The position numbers were made by a program, and so were the translations under genes. From Candidatus Dadabacteria bacterium (lineage in GTDB: Bacteria; Desulfobacterota_D; UBA1144; Nemesobacterales; JADFKM01): a stretch of 22,070 nt of DNA. The notes beneath the pieces were generated by a model. The model did no database searches, was not told the DNA's origin, and saw only the letters and a program-made list of their open reading frames with translations. Shown here piece after piece: positions 15,432 to 22,070 of this stretch. Location of the stretch: the NCBI GenBank assembly GCA_022564935.1, contig JADFKM010000035.1, positions 1-22,070 on the forward strand. Reading direction: 5' to 3'. Positions within the stretch are counted from its first letter, which is position 1, and every line of letters begins with the position of its first letter.

Positions 15432-16475
15432 TCATTTTACTACAACAGGCGGCTTGCCATCTCCCCGTACCATCACCTTCCCTATGACACAACACCCTTC
15501 TCCAAGCTCTTCCAGCCTGCTAAGGATTCCCGGCGCATCCCTCTGGGCCGTTACGAGCGCCATACCAACGCCGCAGTTAAACGTGCCGTACATCTCATCC
15601 CAACCGAGTCCGCTTTTGTCTTTGAGTAAGTCGAAAATAGGAGGCACAGTCCACAGAGAAGAATCAAGCTCCGCCGCGCAGCCCTCGGGCAGCACCCTGG
15701 CAATGTTGCCCGGGAGCCCGCCCCCGGTTATGTGGGCAATCGCATGGAGGGGGTAAGACCCAGCTATATCGTGCACCGGCTTCACATAAATACGCGTCGG
15801 CTCAAGAAGGGTCTCACCTAGTGTAGCGTCAAACCCTTCGGGCCTCGACGAAAGCTCCATCCCCAGCTCCTCGAGCAGCACCTTCCTCACGAGGGAAAAG
15901 CCGTTCGAATGGAGCCCGCTCGACCTGAGACCGATTACCGCATCCCCCGGCACTACCGAGGCGCCGTCAACCACCCCTTCCCTCTCCACAATGCCCACGG
16001 CGAAGCCCGCCAGGTCGAACTCCCCCTGTTTGTAAAAATCCGGCATCTCCGCCGTCTCCCCTCCCAGCAGCGCACACCCGGCCTGCCTGCATCCCTCCGC
16101 TATGCCCTTGACTACCCCCGCCGCTTGCTCCGGCACCAGCTTCGAGGTGGATATGTAGTCGAGGAAAAACAGGGGTTTTGCGCCGCAGGTGACCACGTCA
16201 TTAACACACATCGCCACGAGGTCAATGCCGATAGTGTCGAGAACCCCGGTCATGAATGCTAGCTTGAGCTTCGTGCCCACGCCGTCGGTCGAGGAGACCA
16301 GAAGGGGGTCTTTGTACTCCCCGATGGGGAGGGAAAACAGCCCCGAAAACCCCCCAAGCGTCTCGACCACATTTTTGCTGTATGTAGAGCGGACGAGGGG
16401 CTTGATGAGTTCGACGAAGCGGCTGCCTTCGTCAATATCGACGCCTGAGTCCTTGTAGGTGGTCTTCTTCGGCAT
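15432..16475 (-). CDS. purM: Phosphoribosylformylglycinamidine cyclo-ligase (AIR synthetase)
   Basis: An ATP-dependent enzyme that closes the imidazole ring of aminoimidazole ribotide in purine synthesis. The 347-residue length is standard. Features include YKDSGVDIDEGSRFVE at the N-terminus, VSSTDGVGTKLKLA, VNDVVTCGAKPLFFLDY, LLGGETAEMPDFY, SSGLHSNGFSLVRK and AHITGGGLPGNI, all typical of the PurM/AIRS fold. The ATG at 16475 lacks a strong Shine-Dalgarno. It converges with the TonB-like gene (57 nt between stops) and lies 218 nt downstream of the cyclophilin gene on the same strand; purN, its frequent partner, is not present. Confidence 0.97.
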   Translation of the reverse strand: MPKKTTYKDSGVDIDEGSRFVELIKPLVRSTYSKNVVETLGGFSGLFSLPIGEYKDPLLVSSTDGVGTKLKLAFMTGVLDTIGIDLVAMCVNDVVTCGAKPLFFLDYISTSKLVPEQAAGVVKGIAEGCRQAGCALLGGETAEMPDFYKQGEFDLAGFAVGIVEREGVVDGASVVPGDAVIGLRSSGLHSNGFSLVRKVLLEELGMELSSRPEGFDATLGETLLEPTRIYVKPVHDIAGSYPLHAIAHITGGGLPGNIARVLPEGCAAELDSSLWTVPPIFDLLKDKSGLGWDEMYGTFNCGVGMALVTAQRDAPGILSRLEELGEGCCVIGKVMVRGDGKPPVVVK

Positions 16476-16693
16476 CGAGGTGAATATTACCAGAGGGGGG
16501 TGTTTTTATCTATCAAAGCGCCGGACACCAATATGAACTATAACCAGGGAGCATCTATAATGCCTGCACCACTACAGTGACGCCAAAACAAGGGATCAAA
16601 GAATAAAAATACTCGAGAATTTATTGACCGAGAAAACAACAATTGTAGACTTGCAAGATGGAATGCCGAAGTTTCAAATACTCGCCAGTTCTA

Positions 16694-17293
16694 CTACTCA
16701 ACCACCCTTACGGACTTTATCACGACTTGCTCCACGGGCACGTCGCCGGGGCCTGTCTTCACGGCCGCTATCTTGTTGACCACATCCATCCCCTCGACCG
16801 TTCTCCCGAACACCGCGTAGCCGAAATCCCTTCCCCCGTGGTTAAGGAAGTCGTTTTTGGCGACGTTGATGAAGAACTGCGAGGTGGCGCTGTTTACGCC
16901 GGAGGTGCGCGCCATGACAATGGTGCCCACGTCGTTCGCAAGGCCGTTATCCGCCTCGTTCTTAATGGCAGGCTTGGTGGACTTCTGCTTCATGTCGGTG
17001 GAAAAACCGCCGCCCTGAATCATGAAATTCTGTATAACGCGGTGAAAGACCGTGCCGTCGTAGAACCCCTCGTTGACGTAGGCCAGGAAATTGTCCACCG
17101 TTACCGGGGCGCTGTCACGATTAAGCTCCAGCTTGATGCTTCCCATAGAAGTTTCCATAAGTACCATCACCTTACCTCCCTTTGTCTTTTTTGTTCCATA
17201 ATCTTCGCTTCTGCATTGTACGGCGGAAAACGCAACCGAAGAGAGAAGAATCGCAACGAACAGTGACATTATACCCAAGTTCTTGCCGCTCAT
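16694..17293 (-). CDS. ppiA: Periplasmic cyclophilin-type peptidyl-prolyl cis-trans isomerase
   Basis: Speeds proline isomerisation during folding of exported proteins. The 199-residue protein has an N-terminal signal (about residues 1-25, [17 protein letters not shown]) and a cyclophilin domain (about 42-199). Motifs are [20 protein letters not shown] with catalytic Arg85, [10 protein letters not shown], and [16 protein letters not shown]. Cys27 follows the signal but the context AVQC is a poor lipobox, so lipoprotein status is doubtful. The ATG at 17293 has AAGGAG 8 nt upstream. It is divergent from the LLM oxidoreductase. The ppiA symbol is by family and localisation, not by demonstrated orthology. 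Confidence 0.9.
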   Translation of the reverse strand: MSGKNLGIMSLFVAILLSSVAFSAVQCRSEDYGTKKTKGGKVMVLMETSMGSIKLELNRDSAPVTVDNFLAYVNEGFYDGTVFHRVIQNFMIQGGGFSTDMKQKSTKPAIKNEADNGLANDVGTIVMARTSGVNSATSQFFINVAKNDFLNHGGRDFGYAVFGRTVEGMDVVNKIAAVKTGPGDVPVEQVVIKSVRVVE

Positions 17294-17442
17294 ATAAGCA
17301 ACTCCTTTTTCAGTGAATTTTTGTTGAACACAACATGGCTCGCAAGCGTCCGGCTCACCCCTCAGACGGTAGGGCGGCCTGAAATCGTCTTATTATACTT
17401 AATAAAGAGGGAATTGGTACCGGCGGTTTCAAAATCCCATTG

Positions 17443-17471
17443 TTGATTCAACCACCGTGATTGGTTAAAGT
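17443..17471 (+). promoter_or_regulatory. Candidate promoter of the LLM oxidoreductase gene
   Basis: TTGATT (17443-17448) and TAAAGT (17466-17471) are separated by 17 nt; each matches its consensus at 4 of 6 positions. The pair lies about 45-75 nt upstream of the gene start in the divergent gap with ppiA. An AT-rich inverted repeat, TTATTA-TACT-TAATAA (17390-17405), is nearby. Confidence 0.3.
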
Positions 17472-17516
17472 GGTCTCTGCCCTTTTCCATAAAAATCCCG
17501 ACAATGAGGTGTGCAG

Positions 17517-18449
17517 ATGAGCAAGGTCGAATTCGGAGTCATGCTGAGGCAGGAAGGGATAGACTTCCCCTCTATCAGAGAAGCGGCAGAGCTTTGCGAC
17601 GAGCTGGGATACCACTCGCTATGGTTCTACGACCACCTGCTCGGAATGGGGGGCGCAGAGCAGGACATACTAGAGCCGTGGACGCTCATGGCCGCGCTTG
17701 CCTCCGTTACGGAGCGGGTAAAGCTTGGGACGATGGTGCTCTGCAACTCGTTCAGACCCCCTTCGCTGCTCGCAAAAATGGCGGCGACTCTCGACAACAT
17801 AAGCGGCGGAAGGCTTGAGTTCGTGCTTGGAGGCGGATGGTTCGAGAAGGAGTACAGGGCTTACGGCTACCCCTTTCCCGACACTGTAACAAGGATCGAA
17901 CAGCTCCGGGAAGCAGTGCAGATAATACGCGCCATGTGGACTGAGGAGAAAGCTTTTTTCATCGGCAAGCACTACAGTATAGAGGAGGCGTACTGCAACC
18001 CGAAGCCCGTGCAAAAACCGCACCCGCCCATCCAGATCGGCGGCTCCGGGGAAAAACACCTCCTGCGGGTCGTGGCCGAGCTCGCAGACGGATGGAACTG
18101 CCCCGCAACACACGCAGAGCTGTTCGATACAAAGCTGGAGGCGCTCAAAGCCCATTGTGCGGACATCGGGCGGGACTTCTCGGAGATACAGATATCAGAG
18201 CAGACCGTGTGCGTCATTGCAAAGGACGAGGCCGAGCTTGCCGAGAAGCTCCCCAAGGGCCAGAGGAGGTACGGCTTTTTCGGCGACATATCAAAGACCG
18301 GGATAATAGGGACACCGGAGGAGTGCATCAGACGCATCATGGCGAAAACCGAAAAAGGGGTGAGTAAGTTCACCATATTCTTCTCCGATATGATGAAGCC
18401 CGAGACCCTGAAGTTCTTTGCGCAGGAAGTGATGGGGGAATTCAGATGA
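17517..18449 (+). CDS. LLM-class flavin- or F420-dependent oxidoreductase
   Basis: A luciferase-like TIM-barrel oxidoreductase that uses FMN or F420; the substrate is not predictable from sequence. The 310-residue protein has the family layout: EFGVMLRQEG at strand 1, ELGYHSLWFYDHLL, VKLGTMVLCNSFRPPSLLAK, GRLEFVLGGGWFEKEYRAYG, and PKPVQKPHPPIQIGGSGEK. These signatures are common in proteins annotated as LLM class F420-dependent oxidoreductases. The ATG at 17517 is chosen because GAGG lies 7 nt upstream; an in-frame GTG two codons earlier (17511) almost abuts that site. It is a single gene between ppiA (divergent) and the act operon (convergent). Whether this organism makes F420 is unknown. 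Confidence 0.88.
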   Translation: MSKVEFGVMLRQEGIDFPSIREAAELCDELGYHSLWFYDHLLGMGGAEQDILEPWTLMAALASVTERVKLGTMVLCNSFRPPSLLAKMAATLDNISGGRLEFVLGGGWFEKEYRAYGYPFPDTVTRIEQLREAVQIIRAMWTEEKAFFIGKHYSIEEAYCNPKPVQKPHPPIQIGGSGEKHLLRVVAELADGWNCPATHAELFDTKLEALKAHCADIGRDFSEIQISEQTVCVIAKDEAELAEKLPKGQRRYGFFGDISKTGIIGTPEECIRRIMAKTEKGVSKFTIFFSDMMKPETLKFFAQEVMGEFR

Positions 18450-18484
18450 AGGTACCCATAACCGTGAACACACGAACCGGCTTT

Positions 18485-18504
18485 ATATCACAGCATATCA
18501 CAGC
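18485..18504. repeat. Exact 10-bp tandem duplication
   Basis: ATATCACAGC occurs twice head to tail in the short convergent gap between the LLM gene and the act operon. It is flanked by CGGCTT (18478-18483) and AAGCCG (18520-18525), which could pair around a 36-nt loop. It is probably a replication-slippage product; a role in transcript ends is possible. Confidence 0.4.
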
Positions 18505-18528
18505 GCAGCTCATTTGATTAAGCCGCCA

Positions 18529-18669
18529 TCAAAAAGGCAGTCCCTGGAACAGGGGGGCGAGCTTGGGGCCGAACAGCGCGACCGCCGCTATTATTCCCAC
18601 AAACCCTAAAGCCCCGAGAATAACTACCGCAGTAAAACCCTGAGCGAGTTTGTCGAGCAAATTCTCCAT
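18529..18669 (-). CDS. Small single-TM protein at the end of the act operon
   Basis: A 46-residue protein. It reads MENLLDKLAQGFTAV at the N-terminus, then a membrane helix (about residues 12-34, with VVILGALGFVGIIAAVALF), and ends LAPLFQGLPF. The ATG at 18669 lies 3 nt after the actF stop with GGAGG 10 nt upstream, inside the end of actF, so it is translated with the operon. Size, topology and placement suggest a small accessory subunit of ACIII or of a neighbouring respiratory complex. I do not recognise a named family. It is short enough to be missed by automated gene calling. Confidence 0.65.
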   Translation of the reverse strand: MENLLDKLAQGFTAVVILGALGFVGIIAAVALFGPKLAPLFQGLPF

Positions 18670-18672
18670 TAT

Positions 18673-19926
18673 TCAATGACCTCCCGAATCGTTGGAATCT
18701 CCCCAGCCCCGGAAAAGAGGGTCGCCTACCGGCACAATGGGAAAGGCCTTAACGAAAAGTGAGAACACGAGGATAAAAGCGCTCAAAAAGCCGAGAGTGA
18801 TCACGGCCTGCACGATTGAGATGTGAAAGTGGTGCGTGAACGAAGGCACAACCAGTACGAATTTCTCAAGCCAGAGCCCCGAGAGGGAAACCGCGGCGAT
18901 AAAGGCGAATATGGGCGCTACGACCTTGTTGGTCCTTGGCAGAAGCGAAACAAGCGGGAAGAAGAAGCAGCAGCATATCACGACCCATGAAACCGTTTTG
19001 AACGGCTGCTCCTGCACCCTCTTGATGAGAAACACAGTCTCCTCAGGCATATTGGCGTACCAAATTACCAGGAACTGGGAGAAGAACATGTAAGTCCAGG
19101 CGAGAGAAAAACCGAACATCAGTTTGCCCATGTCCTGGTGCTGGGACGGGGTAATGTATGCCTCGAGTCCAAGCCGGTTCTTTACCATTATGGAGAGAAC
19201 GATCGTCATCCCTATCGCACCGAGGAAACTGGCCACGAAGTAGTAGGGGCCGAACAGTGTGCTGAACCAGTGCGGGTCGAGGGACATCATGAAATCCCAT
19301 GAAATGAAGCTGAAGGACACCGTGAAAAGAAGCACTATAGCGGGCGCCAGTCTGAGCAGCTTGCTCCAGAGCTTTTCGCGCTCCTCTTCCCCTCCCCATG
19401 AAGACGCTATCCACCCGGCAAGCCCCTTCAGCTTTTCACCCGCGCCGCCGAGGTCCTGCCTCAGGGAGTAATAGAGATACAAAAGACTGAGTGAGAACAA
19501 AATGGCGAGCCCCACCACGTGTCTGCCGATAACAAACGGCATATTGAGCCAGAGTTCTTTATTATGATAGTCCTGAGTGGCGTAAGGCAGGATGTGGTCT
19601 TTGCCGAGGAAAAGCACGATCAGGAGCACGAAAGAGACGGGCAGAAAGGCGCCGAAGCTCTCGCTTATCCTCATAAGCGGCGGCCCCCACTTCCCCCTGG
19701 TTACACGCACGGTGCATGAGAACACGACCCCGCCCTGGGCAATGCCCGTCCAGAAAATGAAATTTACGAGAAATATCTGCCAAGCCTCATCGGCCTTGGG
19801 CCCGGTGATCTGAGTGATGAACGCCGCAACCCCCGCGGCCACAAACAGCAAGAGCAGCGACAAGAACCAGATGGGCAGCCGCTCGGGTCTCTTTGAAAGG
19901 ATCTCTTCTCGAATATCTACATCCAT
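18673..19926 (-). CDS. actF: Alternative complex III subunit ActF (NrfD/PsrC-like)
   Basis: An integral-membrane, quinone-interacting type subunit of ACIII, the complex that oxidises quinol and passes electrons to cytochrome c or directly to an oxidase. The 417-residue protein has about ten TM helices, an N-terminal cytoplasmic segment (1-18) and the NrfD-like pattern AWQIFLVNFIFWTGIAQGGV, SFISWDFMMSLDPHWFSTLFG and MFFSQFLVIWYANMPEET. The ATG at 19926 lies 2 nt after the actE stop. The order actC-D-E-F supports the call over the related ActC. Cytochrome oxidase genes, common after actF, do not follow; a 46-codon TM gene does. Confidence 0.9.
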   Translation of the reverse strand: MDVDIREEILSKRPERLPIWFLSLLLLFVAAGVAAFITQITGPKADEAWQIFLVNFIFWTGIAQGGVVFSCTVRVTRGKWGPPLMRISESFGAFLPVSFVLLIVLFLGKDHILPYATQDYHNKELWLNMPFVIGRHVVGLAILFSLSLLYLYYSLRQDLGGAGEKLKGLAGWIASSWGGEEEREKLWSKLLRLAPAIVLLFTVSFSFISWDFMMSLDPHWFSTLFGPYYFVASFLGAIGMTIVLSIMVKNRLGLEAYITPSQHQDMGKLMFGFSLAWTYMFFSQFLVIWYANMPEETVFLIKRVQEQPFKTVSWVVICCCFFFPLVSLLPRTNKVVAPIFAFIAAVSLSGLWLEKFVLVVPSFTHHFHISIVQAVITLGFLSAFILVFSLFVKAFPIVPVGDPLFRGWGDSNDSGGH

Positions 19927-19928
19927 AG

Positions 19929-20480
19929 CTATTGGCCTTTGTTCCCGGTATTGTCCATACTACCCTGAAGCTTTCTTACGTACGCCACTATTTCCCACGC
20001 CTCATCCGAAGAAATGAATTCCCTGTACGTGGGCATCATGACCAGTCCCCCGTATCGGATATAAGAATAGATATACCCGTCGGTGCGCGCCTTAACGCCG
20101 GGGGAGGTAAGGTCGACGGGATAAAACCCCTTCTTTATCACAGGGCCGTCCCCCCTGCCCTGCTTGCCGTGACAGGGGAAGCAAAATGTGTTGAAGAGGT
20201 CCTGTCCCGATTCAATTGCATGGGTAGTGATAGAAACGGGGTTCTGTGTAATAGCCTCGTAGTCTCTTCGAGTCAACAATTCCGTGGGCTCATCGATAGA
20301 AACCGAGTTGGGAGGAAAAGCAAGCGGCTGCTTATAGCCCCTTGGCATCTGGTAGGGCTGTATGGCGGGCTGCCTGAACATATCTGTCGACCAGGGCAGG
20401 CCCGATACCTTTCCCACAACGACCAGGAATACGACAACCAAAACTGCAATCAGGCATTTATTGTGCATTAAATTGCGCAA
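19929..20480 (-). CDS. actE: Alternative complex III monohaem cytochrome c subunit ActE
   Basis: A membrane-anchored c-type cytochrome subunit of ACIII. The 183-residue protein has an N-terminal hydrophobic anchor (about 9-23, LIAVLVVVFLVVVG), a linker with MFRQPAIQPYQMPRG, and one haem site, CFPCH at Cys100, Cys103 and His104. A Met ligand is expected at Met148 or Met149 (GGLVMMPTY). No clear lipobox is seen, although some ActE proteins are lipoproteins. The start is TTG at 20480, with GGAGG 10 nt upstream; the in-frame ATG at 20468 is 22 nt from it. The gene sits between actD (39-nt gap) and actF (2-nt gap). Confidence 0.92.
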   Translation of the reverse strand: MRNLMHNKCLIAVLVVVFLVVVGKVSGLPWSTDMFRQPAIQPYQMPRGYKQPLAFPPNSVSIDEPTELLTRRDYEAITQNPVSITTHAIESGQDLFNTFCFPCHGKQGRGDGPVIKKGFYPVDLTSPGVKARTDGYIYSYIRYGGLVMMPTYREFISSDEAWEIVAYVRKLQGSMDNTGNKGQ

Positions 20481-20519
20481 AGCTCACAACCCTCCGCATA
20501 ATCTACAAATTTCTGCCCG

Positions 20520-21032
20520 CTATACACCTTCAAAACGCACCTCTTCAGCGCCCGAGGACCTCAGTATCTTCTCCACATCCTCTATCTGGCTCTTCTCGCA
20601 AATTACCGCCACCCCGAACTTATCCTCCGAGAACCTGGGGTCGTATAAGGAAAGCGGCGCATTACGCCTGAGGCGCGCATAGTACAGCATGGCTGCAAAC
20701 GTTAGCAGCACGCCGAACAGGATCGCAAGCTCAAATACGATTATCATAAACGGCGGAATGGCCACGATCGGCTTCGCGCTCACCCTGAGCGGCCACGCAA
20801 GTGAAGTCAGAATGGTTAAGGTCAAACCGCAAAGCGCCCCAAAAGCGGCGCCCATCAGTGTGAAAAACCTCACCGGGCTCTCCCCCCCCTCGATGAGCTC
20901 CTCGATCTCATGGTGCGGGAGGGGAGAAAAGACCCTAAAGTTCTTGTAGCCCGCCTCTTTGATCTTCTTTACCCCTTCCACGGTGGTGTCGATGTATGAA
21001 TAAATCCCGACTACGCCTTGGTCGTTTGCCAT
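20520..21032 (-). CDS. actD: Alternative complex III subunit ActD (DUF3341)
   Basis: A membrane subunit of ACIII without a known cofactor. The 170-residue protein has the DUF3341 layout: a soluble N-terminal part (GIYSYIDTTVEGVKKIKEAG, FSPLPHHEIEE), two TM helices (about 56-77 and 93-117), and a cytoplasmic tail with LYDPRFSEDKFGVAV. The ATG immediately follows the actC stop (TAAATG), indicating tight translational coupling. The family and gene order make the identity secure. Confidence 0.93.
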   Translation of the reverse strand: MANDQGVVGIYSYIDTTVEGVKKIKEAGYKNFRVFSPLPHHEIEELIEGGESPVRFFTLMGAAFGALCGLTLTILTSLAWPLRVSAKPIVAIPPFMIIVFELAILFGVLLTFAAMLYYARLRRNAPLSLYDPRFSEDKFGVAVICEKSQIEDVEKILRSSGAEEVRFEGV

Positions 21033-22070
21033 TTAAGCTCCGGCCTCCTTGCTCCTGGGCTCAGGGAGTATCTCTTTCATCTCGGCAATCGATATGGCGG
21101 GAAGGGTCTTGATAAATATTAAAAAGAACATCAGGAACCATGCGAAGCTCCCCGCCGTGATCCCGAGCTCGACCCATGAGGGCATGTAAATACCCCACGC
21201 CGCTGGCTCGAACTCATGTGCAAGGGAGATAACGATGATATTGAACCTCTCGAACCACATCCCAATATTTACGAATATGGAAATGATGAACAGCGCCGGT
21301 ATGCACCTGCGAATCTTCTTGAACCACAAGAAAATGGGTATAACAGAGTTGCACGTGATCATTATCCAGTAAAATAGCGCGTAATCCCCGGTAGCCCTGT
21401 AAATTAACTGGTCGTATTCAAACTGGTTGCCGCTGTACCATGCCATGAAAAACTCAGCTAAATAAGCGTACGTCACGATGGCGGAAGTTAGCATCATTAG
21501 CTTGGCCATGCCTTCGAAGTTATCGAGGGTTATGAACCGCTCGAGCTTGAAGATCTTCCTCACGGGCACTATAAGCGTTATGACCATGGCAAGACCCGAG
21601 AAGATGGCGCCCGCTACGAAGTACGGAGGGAATATGGTGCTGTGCCACCCCGGGGTGTTGGCCATCGCAAAGTCCCAGGACACAACGCTGTGCACCGAGA
21701 TAACGAGCGGGGTGGCGAACGCGGCGATGTAGAAGTACGCCCTAGTGTAGTGCTTCCACTCCCACGCTGTGCCCTTCCAGCCGAACGAAAGGAGCTTGTA
21801 GATTATCTTCCTCGGTTTCCCGGTGACCTTATCCCTGAGTGCGGCTATATCGGGTATCATGCCCACAAAAAAGAACAGCGTACTCACGGTGGCGTATGTG
21901 CCGACCGCAAACACGTCCCACACCAGCGGGGACTGGAAGTTAACCCAGATCTCGCGCTGGTTGGGATAGGGGAAAAGCCAGTAGAAATTCCACGCCCTTC
22001 CGAGGTGAATAATGGGGAACATTCCCGCCGTTGCCACCGCACAGACCGTCATCGCCTCGGCCCCCCTGTA
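21033..22070 (-). CDS. actC: Alternative complex III subunit ActC (NrfD-like), cut by window edge
   Basis: A polytopic membrane subunit of ACIII thought to form a quinol site with the iron-sulfur/haem subunits. The frame stays open to the right edge, giving 345 residues. The reading before the first internal ATG (22052) is YRGAEA, so that ATG is an internal methionine and the true start lies outside. Motifs include MFPIIHLGRAWNFYWLFPYP, SVVSWDFAMANTPGWHSTIF and AEFFMAWYSGNQFE, typical of ActC/NrfD. At least eight TM helices are visible. The stop abuts the actD start. actA and actB would be expected upstream, beyond the window. Confidence 0.92.
   Translation of the reverse strand, partial: YRGAEAMTVCAVATAGMFPIIHLGRAWNFYWLFPYPNQREIWVNFQSPLVWDVFAVGTYATVSTLFFFVGMIPDIAALRDKVTGKPRKIIYKLLSFGWKGTAWEWKHYTRAYFYIAAFATPLVISVHSVVSWDFAMANTPGWHSTIFPPYFVAGAIFSGLAMVITLIVPVRKIFKLERFITLDNFEGMAKLMMLTSAIVTYAYLAEFFMAWYSGNQFEYDQLIYRATGDYALFYWIMITCNSVIPIFLWFKKIRRCIPALFIISIFVNIGMWFERFNIIVISLAHEFEPAAWGIYMPSWVELGITAGSFAWFLMFFLIFIKTLPAISIAEMKEILPEPRSKEAGA

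Noticed and set aside
16556-16561. A perfect TATAAT on the plus strand in the purM-ppiA gap.
   Set aside because: No plus-strand gene follows for about 950 nt, and ppiA occupies the opposite strand, so it is most likely chance.
20468-20470. ATG at 20468 as the start of actE.
   Set aside because: It is 22 nt from the only good ribosome site; the TTG at 20480 has suitable 10-nt spacing, though TTG starts are less common.

Overview
The window looks like a chromosomal stretch from a Gram-negative, respiring bacterium. An outer membrane is implied by tolB, the lipoprotein maturation pair lgt-lnt and a TonB-type energy transducer. Respiration is implied by a complex I NADH-binding subunit and part of an alternative complex III (ACIII) operon. 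Gene content and the mix of ACIII, a DUF547 protein and an LLM-class oxidoreductase would fit a deltaproteobacterium-like or related uncultured lineage, but no phylogenetic marker was compared, so this placement is a low-confidence inference. I see no rRNA, tRNA, insertion sequence, prophage or CRISPR array; coding density is high and most genes are core functions.

Layout. Positions 1-6512 are all minus-strand: the N-terminal part of alaS (cut by the left edge), rlmN, a membrane HAMP protein with a degenerate nucleotide-cyclase domain, rpmA, rplU, thpR, tolB and a stand-alone HNH nuclease (listed left to right, so transcribed in the reverse order). Positions 6804-9380 are plus-strand: a small CcmD-like membrane protein, lgt and lnt. 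hisD and hisC (9348-11829) are on the minus strand, and hisC overlaps the 3' end of lnt tail to tail. Positions 12067-15374 are plus-strand: nuoF, a secreted DUF547 protein and a TonB-like protein. purM and a periplasmic cyclophilin (15432-17293) are on the minus strand. A plus-strand LLM-class flavin/F420 oxidoreductase follows (17517-18449). The right end (18529-22070, minus) is actC (cut by the right edge)-actD-actE-actF, plus a 46-codon single-TM gene that fits the operon tightly.

How they work together. lgt and lnt carry out the first and last lipoprotein maturation steps. tolB and the TonB-like protein serve the cell envelope, but neither has its usual partners beside it. hisD and hisC catalyse late histidine synthesis steps. 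The act genes encode the quinol-oxidising membrane part of ACIII. nuoF would feed NADH electrons into complex I, but it stands alone here.

The less ordinary items are the pseudo-cyclase sensor with an operator-like repeat array upstream, the unannotated small gene at the end of the act operon, the CcmD-like small gene behind a two-hairpin leader before lgt, mutually exclusive hairpins ahead of rlmN, and an apparently near-leaderless hisD. None of these amounts to clear proof of a new system.
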